Shown: piece after piece, positions 1 to 8,736 of the stretch
How the letters are laid out: every line of letters starts with the position of its first letter
Numbering within the stretch: position 1 is the first letter of the stretch
Assembly (NCBI GenBank): GCA_965228415.1
Contig: OZ245814.1
Coordinates: 8,928,001 to 8,992,000 of the forward strand
DNA length: 64,000 nt
Origin: Agaribacillus sp965228415
Lineage (GTDB): Bacteria > Bacteroidota > Bacteroidia > Cytophagales > Cyclobacteriaceae
Reading direction: 5' to 3'
Program-made: the position numbers and the translations under genes
Notes under the pieces: generated by a model
Seen by the model: the letters and a program-made list of their open reading frames with translations, nothing else
What the model was told of the DNA's origin: nothing
Database searches by the model: none

Positions 1-1
1 C

Positions 2-295
2 TCTGTTGAGCTCACACTAAACCATACAGGTCAGTTGCCGAAAGAATCTATGGGCCATAATCTGGTGATTCTTAAGCTGGGTACAGATATCCCTTCCTTT
101 GGTCAAAAGGCTTTTGCAGCCAAAGATAATGAGTACATCCCTGAAGGAGACGAGGTCATTGCCCATACTGCGCTTATCGGGGGAGGGGAATCTACCACGA
201 TAACCTTTACAGCACCGGCCAAAGGCACTTATGATTTTATTTGTAGCTTTCCAGGTCACTATGCGCTTATGAAAGGCAAATTCATCGTAGAATGA
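2..295 (+). CDS. azurin-type blue copper protein (5' truncated)
   Basis: The reading frame is open from base 2, so the start and signal peptide lie left of the window. The visible 97 residues match the C-terminal two thirds of azurin. The first copper ligand is the His of the MGHN motif, and the closing ligand loop CSFPGHYALMKG supplies Cys, His and Met. Azurins are periplasmic or outer-membrane-tethered one-electron carriers; Bacteroidota use them as soluble acceptors near cytochrome oxidases or dehydrogenases. The GMC dehydrogenase a kilobase downstream could be an electron donor, but that is only inference. An internal TTG at 35 is not a start, because homology continues upstream of it. 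Confidence 0.9.
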   Translation, partial: SVELTLNHTGQLPKESMGHNLVILKLGTDIPSFGQKAFAAKDNEYIPEGDEVIAHTALIGGGESTTITFTAPAKGTYDFICSFPGHYALMKGKFIVE

Positions 296-334
296 TTTTT
301 CAGGAGGACTTGCCCGGTCAGGATCACTTGCTTT

Positions 335-997
335 ATGAATAAATCAGAGAAAGTAGACTTCGTGGTACAAAAGCTGGAGGAGATTTACCCTGAAGTACCG
401 GTTCCCTTAGATCATTACAGCCCGTATACTTTGTTGGTTGCGGTGTTATTATCCGCGCAGTGCACAGATGAGCGCGTCAATAAAATTACACCGGGTTTAT
501 TTGCGGTGGCAGATAATGCTTTTGATATGGCGCAGGTTCCGGTAGAAGAAATAAAAAGCATCATTAAACCTTGTGGCCTGGGCCCCATGAAATCCAAAGG
601 TATTTCAGCGCTCTCTAAAATCCTGGTGAATGAATATAATGGGGAAGTTCCTCAAGACATGGCAGCGTTGGAAAAGTTGCCTGCCGTTGGCCATAAAACA
701 GCATCCGTAGTGATGGCTCAGGCCTTTGGTGTTCCCTCATTTCCGGTGGATACCCATATTCACCGGCTTATTTACAGATGGGGATTATCAAACGGCAAAA
801 ATGTGCAGCAAACTGAAAAGGATTGCAAAAGACTTTTCGATAAAAGCCTGTGGAACAAGTTGCACCTTCAAATTATTTTTTTTGGCAGGGAATATTGCCC
901 GGCAAGAGGACACAACCCTCATATATGTCCTATTTGTTCCAAAATCGGAAGGGCGCCGATGTTTAAGAGTTTTGATCTGAAGCCAGCCAATAAATGA
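335..997 (+). CDS. nth: endonuclease III-type DNA glycosylase/AP lyase
   Basis: 220 residues, the usual length for Nth, which removes oxidised pyrimidines and nicks abasic sites in base excision repair. The helix-hairpin-helix LPAVGHKTASVV carries the catalytic Lys (K121), and the catalytic Asp (D139) lies in the PVDTHIHR segment. The C-terminal iron-sulfur motif is altered. E. coli Nth has C-x6-C-x2-C-x5-C, whereas here only three cysteines are present (C188, C198, C201; spacing x9, x2), so a normal [4Fe-4S] cluster is doubtful. The ATG start at 335 puts the motifs at family positions. It follows azurin by 40 bases with no obvious functional link. Confidence 0.92.
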   Translation: MNKSEKVDFVVQKLEEIYPEVPVPLDHYSPYTLLVAVLLSAQCTDERVNKITPGLFAVADNAFDMAQVPVEEIKSIIKPCGLGPMKSKGISALSKILVNEYNGEVPQDMAALEKLPAVGHKTASVVMAQAFGVPSFPVDTHIHRLIYRWGLSNGKNVQQTEKDCKRLFDKSLWNKLHLQIIFFGREYCPARGHNPHICPICSKIGRAPMFKSFDLKPANK

Positions 998-1109
998 TCG
1001 GGATTTTGAGCCGGAAAAATGTAATATATTGTTTGGGAATAATAAGCAAATAGTGAGCGCGTAGTATGTGTAGATTGGAACCCTTGATAATTATGCCTAA
1101 ATTAAGCAT

Positions 1110-1364
1110 ATGATCACACGCAGGACATTTACAGGATTGTGTTCATTGTCATTGGTTTTTTTGCCGGTTTGGGGGTGTGTCACTGACGAAGACGAAACCG
1201 ATGTGACCTGGTTTCTTTCCGAAACGGAAATCATGGCTGTAGGAAAGGCTTATGCTCAAAAATCATTTTCATTTATCGATAATGATACACTTGTAGCCGG
1301 TGGTTGGGTCATAACCCTGGCCGAAGCGGAAGTGTGTAAAAAAAAATATCTCAAAAGTGCATAA
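1110..1364 (+). CDS. small twin-arginine lipoprotein, probable GMC dehydrogenase partner
   Basis: 84 residues. The N-terminus has a twin-arginine pair (ITRRTF), a hydrophobic stretch and a lipobox-like VWGC, so it looks like a Tat-exported lipoprotein. The stop codon overlaps the GTG start of the GMC oxidoreductase by 8 bases, which implies translational coupling. Membrane sugar dehydrogenases pair a GMC flavoprotein that lacks its own signal with a small Tat-signal gamma subunit that carries it across the membrane. The arrangement here fits, though this protein is about half the usual gamma subunit length. The partner role is inference from layout. Confidence 0.6.
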   Translation: MITRRTFTGLCSLSLVFLPVWGCVTDEDETDVTWFLSETEIMAVGKAYAQKSFSFIDNDTLVAGGWVITLAEAEVCKKKYLKSA

Positions 1365-2892
1365 GGACCTGGCCACCATAGCCGATCAGCATACCGTAAC
1401 CTGTGATTTGTGTATTGTAGGAGCGGGAGCAGCAGGAATCAGTATGGCAATGGATTGGCTAAACGCCGGAAAAAAAGTGGTCCTTTTGGAAGCCGGAGGT
1501 TTTGAATTTGAGGTTGAAACCCAGGCGCTGAATAATGGTACCAACATCGGGCAGCGCTATTATGCTTTGCCTGCGACCCGGCTACGGTTTTTTGGCGGAA
1601 CAACCATGCATTGGGGAGGGTATTGTACCCCTTTGGATCCCATAGATTTTGAGACAAGACCGTATGTACCCCACTCAGGATGGCCTATCAGCTTTACCGA
1701 ATTTGCTGCTTTTTTACCGGCGGCCGGTAAAATGGTAGACATTGACAATGAAACCTGGGATCTTGATACCTACATCGCCGGCAAGGAAAACTATACGCCC
1801 TTGAGCTTGAACCCATCCGTATATTATTCCAAGCTGTTCAAGTTTTCACCACCAACACGATTTGGGATAAAGTATCGCAAGGCCCTTGTGGAATCGACGT
1901 CTATTACCGTGTATACACACGCCAACCTGACCGATGTAACACTGGATGAGGCAGGACAAGCGGTAAAAAATGTTCAGGCCAAAAGTTTAAATGGCCATAT
2001 AATGACCGTCAATGCAAATCACTATGTATTAGCCATGGGCGCCATCCAGAATGCTCGCATGTTGCTGGTCAATAACAAACAGCATAAACAGGGGATAGGA
2101 AATCATAACGACCTGGTAGGTCGCTACTTTATGGAGCATCCCGAGGTCAAGACCGGGCAAATTTTTCTAAAGCGGCCCCAATCGATGAAACTGTATTTTT
2201 TTGATTATACAAAAATCAAAATGTACAGCGAACTGGCCATAGCCGAAGCCGCACAGCGATCGCATGGTATATTAAATGTGACAGCAGCGCTGCACCCAAA
2301 AAAGCTGTCTGGCGATTGGGCCTGGATTAACAAATTGCCACAAGACGGCAAAGAAAGTTATGACTTCTGGGTGCAAGCCGAAAAAGACATTTCGGCAAGT
2401 CCTCCAAGTGATGTTGACACAAAAAAGTATCTTGCCTATCAAATGCAGGTACGGATGGAACAATCTCCGAACCCTAATTCCAGGGTTACCCTTGACAGCA
2501 AAAAAGATATACTCGGGATCCCCGAACCCATATTAAATTGGCAGTTGACCGAACTGGAACGAAATTCTATTAAAGGTATGCATACCGTTCTGGGCAAAGA
2601 ATTGATCCAATCAGATATTGGCAGATTACATGCACCCGATTGGGTGTTCGATACTTCATTGGAATGGCCTGATACACTCGGTGGAGGCTGGCATCATATG
2701 GGTACTACCAGGATGCACAATGACCCTAAAAAAGGGGTTGTAGATGCTAATTGCACCGTACATGGCATTAACAACTTACACATTGCCGGCTCCTCCTGTT
2801 TTACAACGGCAGGAGCGGCAAACCCAACATTGTCGCTTATTGCGCTAACGCTTCGATTAAGCAAACATTTAAAGCAACTTGTAACAAAATAA
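1357..2892 (+). CDS. GMC-family FAD oxidoreductase
   Basis: 511 residues starting at a GTG. The N-terminal Rossmann motif VGAGAAGISMAM binds FAD, with an acidic residue at the end of the second strand (LLEAGG). The C-terminal GMC signature is clear: HHMGTTRM with its active-site His, then the GAANPTLSLIALTLRL segment closing the FAD site. The family oxidises alcohol groups of sugars or other alcohols. There is no signal peptide of its own, so if it is periplasmic it probably rides out with the Tat-signal protein encoded just upstream. The substrate cannot be read from the sequence. The upstream gene overlap supports the GTG start. Confidence 0.88.
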   Translation: MHKDLATIADQHTVTCDLCIVGAGAAGISMAMDWLNAGKKVVLLEAGGFEFEVETQALNNGTNIGQRYYALPATRLRFFGGTTMHWGGYCTPLDPIDFETRPYVPHSGWPISFTEFAAFLPAAGKMVDIDNETWDLDTYIAGKENYTPLSLNPSVYYSKLFKFSPPTRFGIKYRKALVESTSITVYTHANLTDVTLDEAGQAVKNVQAKSLNGHIMTVNANHYVLAMGAIQNARMLLVNNKQHKQGIGNHNDLVGRYFMEHPEVKTGQIFLKRPQSMKLYFFDYTKIKMYSELAIAEAAQRSHGILNVTAALHPKKLSGDWAWINKLPQDGKESYDFWVQAEKDISASPPSDVDTKKYLAYQMQVRMEQSPNPNSRVTLDSKKDILGIPEPILNWQLTELERNSIKGMHTVLGKELIQSDIGRLHAPDWVFDTSLEWPDTLGGGWHHMGTTRMHNDPKKGVVDANCTVHGINNLHIAGSSCFTTAGAANPTLSLIALTLRLSKHLKQLVTK

Positions 2893-2905
2893 ACTTTTCC
2901 ATCAG

Positions 2906-2992
2906 TTATTGACGGCATTGCTTGTTGTATGCTGTTGCAACAGCTGTCGTAGTGGGGTCCACGGTATTGATCTTGCCGCCATATACGCCTGA
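2906..2992 (-). pseudogene. remnant of a berberine-bridge-type FAD oxidase C-terminus
   Basis: Read on the minus strand, 2992-2906 encodes VYGGKINTVDPTTTAVATAY and ends at a stop. The KINTVDP segment matches residues about 120 from the C-terminus of the intact oxidase at 22932-24659, and AVATAYN matches its last 20 residues (AIATAYN). The stretch between those two segments is missing, so the scrap carries an internal deletion, and an in-frame TAG lies just upstream. At DNA level GTTGTATGCTGTTGCAA (plus strand) is shared exactly with the intact gene. It does not derive from the neighbouring GMC gene. The rest of 2893-3285 holds nothing I can name. Confidence 0.75.
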
Positions 2993-3285
2993 CTACTAAC
3001 AATAGGACTTTTTAAAGTCTGATTTTTTTTTATAATTTAGGGCTTTTGGATGAGAATCTTTAACAAGATAGCACATATATGGTGGCCACGCATAAATGCT
3101 CCTATTGCCAGGTACCAACGGACTACTCACAAAAATGCAAAGTGTTAAACTGTATAATTTGATGATTTACCATATTAGGGAGATGAGTGCTTATTACCTG
3201 ATGCTTTATAAAAACGTTTCTGCTGTTGAGTCTTAAGATTACATATAAGAAAGGTCAAACCAGTGCTCCTCAGGCAAAGCAGGAG

Positions 3286-3885
3286 ATGGCCGGTAATGGT
3301 CCCTATGCCGGTATCAATGTTTCCGATCAGCAGATCTGGCAGGAATTTAAAAAAGGAGAAGATACGGCGTACGCCTTCATTTATAAAAACCATGCGCAGG
3401 ATTTGTATAGCTATGGGATCGGTATTTATAACGACTCCTCGTTTGTAAAAGATTGTATGCACGATCTCTTTCTCGACTTATGGCAACGAAGAAAAAAGCT
3501 GGGAGACGTGAGCTCCATCAGGTTGTACCTGTTTAAAGCACTTCGCAACAAAATACTGAAAGAAAAGGCAAAACGGAAACCGTTACGCCCCGGAATTGAT
3601 GACGATTATAATTTTCAGTTCGAACATTCTTCCGAATCATTGATGATCCACAACCAGTTTTCAGAAGAAAGAAGAAAAAAACTACGTTTGGCACTGGATT
3701 CCCTTACCCAGAGACAGCGCGAAGCGATCTTTTTAAAGTTTTATAAAAAGCTTAGCTATAAAGAAGTGGCTGCTGTTGTGGGCATTACCCAAAAAGCGAC
3801 TTATAAATTGCTCGCTCGTTCTATTCAAATGCTGAGAGATAAAATGATCAGTGTTATTTTGCTTTTTCTGACCATTTTCAGCTAG
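3286..3885 (+). CDS. ECF RNA polymerase sigma factor (FecI-like)
   Basis: 199 residues from the ATG at 3286; a TTG at 3226 would add 20 poor-quality residues. Region 2 is visible as the IWQEFKKGEDTAY...DCMHDLFLDLW segment and region 4 as LTQRQREAIFLKFYKKLSYKEVA with its helix-turn-helix. The last dozen residues (ISVILLFLTIFS) are strongly hydrophobic. The same kind of tail is seen on the sigma factor at 59947 and is common in Bacteroidota PUL sigma factors. It is followed by a FecR anti-sigma gene and a SusC with an STN domain, the standard trans-envelope relay: glycan binding at SusC releases this sigma factor to transcribe the locus. Confidence 0.92.
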   Translation: MAGNGPYAGINVSDQQIWQEFKKGEDTAYAFIYKNHAQDLYSYGIGIYNDSSFVKDCMHDLFLDLWQRRKKLGDVSSIRLYLFKALRNKILKEKAKRKPLRPGIDDDYNFQFEHSSESLMIHNQFSEERRKKLRLALDSLTQRQREAIFLKFYKKLSYKEVAAVVGITQKATYKLLARSIQMLRDKMISVILLFLTIFS

Positions 3886-4109
3886 AGTTCCCAAAAAGCA
3901 AAACCTTCAAGCGGTACTATTTTTTTAATAAAAGGCACTTTTTTTTGTCATTCAAAAGGTTTTTGTTCCATTTTTTTAGTCAAATCACAAATCTCATAAA
4001 AAACACAAAAACGGTGGGGTAAAAACAGCTGCTTAAGGACCAATATAGTAAAAGGCTGAATCCCTGGCCGGCCATGCCGGGGAGAACGCTAAATTTTGAT
4101 AAAAAGCAT

Positions 4110-5156
4110 ATGGAATATTTAAAGTTTGAAGTAGAAGATTTTGTTACTGATCCATTTTTTCAAAAGTGGGTACTGGATTCAGACGAGATGGCTGATACTT
4201 TCTGGAAAACCTGGCTTCAGGATCATCCGGAGAAAAAGCAGCAGGTGGAAGAGGCTATTGGGATCATAAAAACATTAAAATTTGAAGACAAAAAGCTCAG
4301 CCAAGAGGAGTTTCAGGGTTTATGGAAAGACATCATTGCCAACCGCAGAACCGGTCAATACAGGCTTGGCAAACCATCGATTCCCACACGATCTGTCTGG
4401 CGCGGGATTGCAGCTGCTTTCCTGGTTTTATGTGTGGCGGCTGGCTACCTTTTCTTTGGTAAACAGATTTTTAGTCCTGAGCAGGTGGCGTGGCAAACCG
4501 GTTTTGGAGAGAAAAAAGAGATCGTGCTACCGGATAGCTCAGTTGTGATCTTAAATGCGAATTCGAAATTGTTATATCCCGCGGTCTGGGATGATGATAA
4601 GGAAAGAACAGTGCAACTAAACGGAGAAGCCTTCTTTTCAATAATACACAAGAAAAATGATCAGAAATTTGTGGTTCACTCCGGTGACCTCAACATTGAA
4701 GTATTGGGAACTGCATTCAACGTGAACAACCGGAGGGGAAGCAATCAAGTGATACTAAACGAGGGGAGCGTCAGGTTAGATCTGTCAGCCATGGATTGGC
4801 AGGAATGGACCCATCAGTCCAACGAATCTTATTTGCTGATGGAACCGGGAGAAATGGTGGTGGTAGATCAGGATGAAAAAGAGATTTCCAAAAAGATCGT
4901 TAATCCGAAGAATTATATATCCTGGACGGAAGGTGTATTGATCTTTGATAAAACGCCCCTGGAGGAAGTGATCAGGATGATCGAGGACAATTATGGATAT
5001 GCCGTTTACACCGGTAACCTAAATGTGCGGGAGCTGGATTTTACCGGTGAGCTGTATTCTACAGAACTCGATTTGATCCTGGAATACTTATCCGAAACGT
5101 TCGACCTTAAGGTAAAAAAAGAAAACAAAAAAATTATGTTAATCAAAGACGATTAA
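4110..5156 (+). CDS. FecR-family anti-sigma factor
   Basis: 348 residues from the ATG at 4110. An ATG 36 bases upstream is possible, but alignment with the FecR at 60773 (VEDF...D.F..WV near the N-terminus) favours 4110. It has a cytoplasmic N-terminal part that would bind the sigma factor, one membrane helix at about residues 99-116, and a periplasmic FecR domain with the LPDSSVVILNANSKLLYP and LNGEAFF motifs. A STN-like C-terminal segment (FDKTPLEEVIRMIEDNYGY) follows. It should hold the upstream sigma factor inactive until signalled by the SusC STN domain. The gap to the sigma gene is 224 bases, long for an operon, and holds only A/T-rich DNA. Confidence 0.9.
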   Translation: MEYLKFEVEDFVTDPFFQKWVLDSDEMADTFWKTWLQDHPEKKQQVEEAIGIIKTLKFEDKKLSQEEFQGLWKDIIANRRTGQYRLGKPSIPTRSVWRGIAAAFLVLCVAAGYLFFGKQIFSPEQVAWQTGFGEKKEIVLPDSSVVILNANSKLLYPAVWDDDKERTVQLNGEAFFSIIHKKNDQKFVVHSGDLNIEVLGTAFNVNNRRGSNQVILNEGSVRLDLSAMDWQEWTHQSNESYLLMEPGEMVVVDQDEKEISKKIVNPKNYISWTEGVLIFDKTPLEEVIRMIEDNYGYAVYTGNLNVRELDFTGELYSTELDLILEYLSETFDLKVKKENKKIMLIKDD

Positions 5157-5171
5157 CGCTTGAAGAAAAAA

Positions 5172-5205
5172 TGCCTGCACTTAACTTTTCACGGAAGCAC
5201 AGGCA
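5172..5205 (+). terminator. hairpin between fecR and susC
   Basis: TGCCTG (5172-5177) pairs with CAGGCA (5200-5205), followed by a T-rich stretch. It could be a weak terminator or attenuator separating the regulatory genes from the SusC mRNA, or part of the SusC leader. The stem is short, so confidence is low. Confidence 0.35.
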
Positions 5206-5242
5206 AATCTTTTAATATATACTTAACTCAAATGTAAAAACT

Positions 5243-8200
5243 ATGCATGAAAATTTACAGTATTATCGTAAAATTCTACTGCTCATTCCGTTTCTTTTTT
5301 TTGGTAGCTATGTGACAGCTCAGAATCTGTCTTACATGCCTGTCAAACAGATGAACCCACATAGGGCCTATCAGGATAAAAGGGCGCAGTCGCTCAAAAA
5401 GGTACTTGAGAAAATTAAAAAAGAGTACCAGGTAACTTTTGGTTATCAGGACCGGCTGGTACGGGGCAAATCCGTTACCCCCGGTTCCTGGGAGGGAAAA
5501 GAGCTGGATCAGATCCTGGAATCCATCTTAACCCCCCATGGACTAAAGTACAAGAAGCTGGATGACCTCCACTACGTCATCAAAGCCCAAAAGGCATCCA
5601 AAAGGAAAATAGGAAAGTTGGCGAAAAAGCGCCTGAGCACCAATTTAGACGTAGAGAAATTGAATAATGCCGGGGCTATCGAGGCTTCTGCCAAACTATC
5701 GGAAATGCGGGAGACAACAGTTTCCGGAAAAGTAATATCCGAAGTGGGTGAGCCGCTTCCAGGGGTTAACATTTTGATCAAAGGTACTGATCGCGGAACC
5801 ATTACGGATGTTGATGGCAATTTCCAACTAACCGTACCGGAAGAGGCCGTATTGAAGGTTTCATACATCGGTTACTTAACCCAGGAGATCCCGGTGAATG
5901 AAAGGACTTTTATAGAAATAACGATGGAACCCGATCTGGCCAAATTGGAAGAGGTTGTTGTCATTGGATATGGCACGGCCGAGCAAAAGGACATCACAGG
6001 TTCTGTGGCCAGTTTTGATTCCAAAGCGCTGGACCGCCAACCGGCCAATAATATTACTGAATTAATGAGGTCCGCATTGCCAGGACTTAATGTAGGTATA
6101 AGCACAAATGCGGAAGGGAATTCAGATTTGCTTGTCAGGGGCCCTACCTCCTTAACAGCAAATAACACTCCTTTGTTAGTGGTGGATGACGTCATCTTTC
6201 AGGGAGATCTTTCCAGCATCAATCCAGCCGATATTGAAAGTGTTAATGTATTGAAGGATGCCAGTGCAGCTGCTGTATATGGATCAAGAGCCGCTGCAGG
6301 AGTAATTATTATTACCACCAAAAAAGGTAAACCAGGAAAACCAACCATAAATGTCAGAAGCTCGGTTGGGTGGGCCCAGGCCGGAATAATTGAAGAGGTC
6401 TATGGTCCGGATGAATTCCTGACCTACAAAGGCGATGTGTTCGAACAGATAGATGCAGGCAGCCCGCTGGCTTATTACGACGACCCAAACAATCTACCGG
6501 AAGGTCTTACACTTAACGACTGGCTGGATTATGATGGACTTGCCGGAACCGGCACTGATCCTGTAGACATATGGTTGAACAGATTGCAGTTGAGCGAAAT
6601 TGAAATTGAAAATTTTAAAGCGGGAAGGGTATTGGATTGGGAGGATATCATTTTTCAAACCGGTTTAAGAACAAATAATACTATCAGTGTTTCTGGCCGG
6701 ACAGATAAACTAAGTTATTATACTTCACTGGGTTACGTAAAAAATGAAGGAATCCTGCTTTTCCAGGAATACGAAGCACTGAGGGGTCGGCTCAACCTGG
6801 AGATGGAAGTCGCTGATTTTTTATCGGTTGGCGTAAACTTACAAGCCTCTTCCCAACAAGAGCCCACAAACTTACCGGGCCATTTGACTATCTACCAACG
6901 GCAAAGTCCTTTCGGTGACCTGTTCTATGAAGATGGCACCATCCGGCACCTGCCTTATGATGATGCTTTAGCCTCTAATCCATTTTTATGGGAATACCGG
7001 GATAACGACTTCAGACAAAGAGAGATGTTTTCGAACCTATATGCAAAAGTAACATTGCCCTTTGGTTTTTCTTACAGGATAAACTGGTCTAACCGATCCA
7101 ATTTTATTCAGGATTACCGATTCAGACCGGCAATAGCGACACTTGGAGATGGTGGGGATATAGGTTCGAGGAGAGATCAGTTCGATCAACGATGGATGAT
7201 AGATAACATTATCAATTGGCATAAAACCTTTGGTGACATTCATAACTTTGATCTGACGCTTTTATATAATGTTGAGGAAGCCGAGACATTTACCAGTATT
7301 CAGACCAATTCTGAATTTTCTCCCAACGATAAGCTGTCGTACCACAATTTGTCTATTGGCGCAAATCCTGCGCTGGTTAATAATGATATTCGTTCAACGG
7401 GAGATGCCATGATGGCAAGATTGCAATACAACTTGCTGGATCGATATTATTTGACGGGTACCATCAGAAGGGACGGCTATTCGGCTTTTGGTCTGAACAA
7501 TCCAAGGGCAGTATTTCCGGCGGTAGCAGTTGCCTGGAGATTATCCGACGAGGGTTTTCTGAGTCAGTTTGATTTTATCGATAATTTAAAATTGAGTTTG
7601 TCATGGGGTGAAAATGGGAACAGGGACATAGGTGTGTACTCCGCCTTGTCAAGATTAGCAGGTACCAGTTACATATACGATCGATCCACTGTGATTGGCG
7701 TCAATGCAACTGATCTTGCCAATTCGGATTTGAAATGGGAGTCCACAGCGTCTTACAACGCTCGCCTGGATTTTGGTATTTTTGGTTATCGCATATCCGG
7801 TTCCGCAGAGGTTTATCATAGTGTAACCACTGATTTACTGCTTGAACGTTCCTTGCCAATAATTACAGGATACAGAGATGTATTTGCCAACCTTGGGGAA
7901 GTACAGAACACAGGACTGGAAATTGCACTTAACACCGTGAACATTGACCGGAATGGCTTTACATGGAAATCAAACCTGGCATTCTGGTACAATCGAAACA
8001 AAATCAATCACTTGTACGGCGACATGGTGGACGTGCTTGACGAAAATGGCAATGTCATTGGTCAAAAAGAAGAAGATGACATAGAAAATGATTGGTATAT
8101 TGGCCGCGGTATTGACGAAATATTTGACTACAAAATCCTGGGAATCTGGCAACAGGGCGAAGAGGATGATGCAGCTGTTTATGGCCGGGTGCCCGGAGAT

Positions 8201-8719
8201 ATTAAGCTGCTGGACGTTAATGGTGATAGTCTGATCAATTTTGATGATCAGGTTTTTCAGGGTTTTATCCAACCTCGTCATCGGATCAGTTTGAGGAATG
8301 ATTTCACCTATAAAAATTTTGATTTTTCCTTTCTGATGAATGCATTACTCGGCCACAAAGGCGTCAATAATGAGCACTTTAACTTTCGCGTTCAGCAGCA
8401 AAGACTTAATAAGATCAAGACACCTTATTGGACGGCAGCCAATCCATCCAATGAATGGGCAAGGTTGGATTCGAAAAATTCGAGTCCGGCAACATCGTGG
8501 TACGACAATAGGTCGTTTATGCGGATACAAAACATTACACTGGGCTATACAGTGCCTGAAACGATCCTGGAGAAGCTGAATATCCAATCGCTGCGGGTCT
8601 ACGCCAATGTTCAAAACCTCCCGGCATTTACTTTCAAAGGATGGGACTACAGTTGGGACGTTGAAACACGCCAACCTACACCGCTTATCACCACACTTGG
8701 TTTTGATCTAAGTTTCTAA
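5243..8719 (+). CDS. SusC/RagA TonB-linked outer-membrane glycan transporter
   Basis: 1158 residues. In order: signal peptide ending near residue 27 (SYVTAQ), an STN domain at about 50-115 that contacts FecR, a carboxypeptidase-regulatory-like domain at about 155-240 (VSGKVISEVGEPLPGVNILI), the SusC signature EVVVIGYGTAEQKDITGSV, a plug domain with the DASAAAVYGSRAAAGVIIITT motif, and a 22-strand-type barrel ending in aromatic FDLSF. It imports oligosaccharides with its SusD lid, encoded 17 bases downstream. The STN domain marks it as a transducer for the sigma/FecR pair upstream. The associated enzymes suggest an alpha-galactoside, possibly acetylated, as substrate (inference). Confidence 0.96.
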   Translation: MHENLQYYRKILLLIPFLFFGSYVTAQNLSYMPVKQMNPHRAYQDKRAQSLKKVLEKIKKEYQVTFGYQDRLVRGKSVTPGSWEGKELDQILESILTPHGLKYKKLDDLHYVIKAQKASKRKIGKLAKKRLSTNLDVEKLNNAGAIEASAKLSEMRETTVSGKVISEVGEPLPGVNILIKGTDRGTITDVDGNFQLTVPEEAVLKVSYIGYLTQEIPVNERTFIEITMEPDLAKLEEVVVIGYGTAEQKDITGSVASFDSKALDRQPANNITELMRSALPGLNVGISTNAEGNSDLLVRGPTSLTANNTPLLVVDDVIFQGDLSSINPADIESVNVLKDASAAAVYGSRAAAGVIIITTKKGKPGKPTINVRSSVGWAQAGIIEEVYGPDEFLTYKGDVFEQIDAGSPLAYYDDPNNLPEGLTLNDWLDYDGLAGTGTDPVDIWLNRLQLSEIEIENFKAGRVLDWEDIIFQTGLRTNNTISVSGRTDKLSYYTSLGYVKNEGILLFQEYEALRGRLNLEMEVADFLSVGVNLQASSQQEPTNLPGHLTIYQRQSPFGDLFYEDGTIRHLPYDDALASNPFLWEYRDNDFRQREMFSNLYAKVTLPFGFSYRINWSNRSNFIQDYRFRPAIATLGDGGDIGSRRDQFDQRWMIDNIINWHKTFGDIHNFDLTLLYNVEEAETFTSIQTNSEFSPNDKLSYHNLSIGANPALVNNDIRSTGDAMMARLQYNLLDRYYLTGTIRRDGYSAFGLNNPRAVFPAVAVAWRLSDEGFLSQFDFIDNLKLSLSWGENGNRDIGVYSALSRLAGTSYIYDRSTVIGVNATDLANSDLKWESTASYNARLDFGIFGYRISGSAEVYHSVTTDLLLERSLPIITGYRDVFANLGEVQNTGLEIALNTVNIDRNGFTWKSNLAFWYNRNKINHLYGDMVDVLDENGNVIGQKEEDDIENDWYIGRGIDEIFDYKILGIWQQGEEDDAAVYGRVPGDIKLLDVNGDSLINFDDQVFQGFIQPRHRISLRNDFTYKNFDFSFLMNALLGHKGVNNEHFNFRVQQQRLNKIKTPYWTAANPSNEWARLDSKNSSPATSWYDNRSFMRIQNITLGYTVPETILEKLNIQSLRVYANVQNLPAFTFKGWDYSWDVETRQPTPLITTLGFDLSF

Positions 8720-8736
8720 TTCAAACAACTAGAAAA

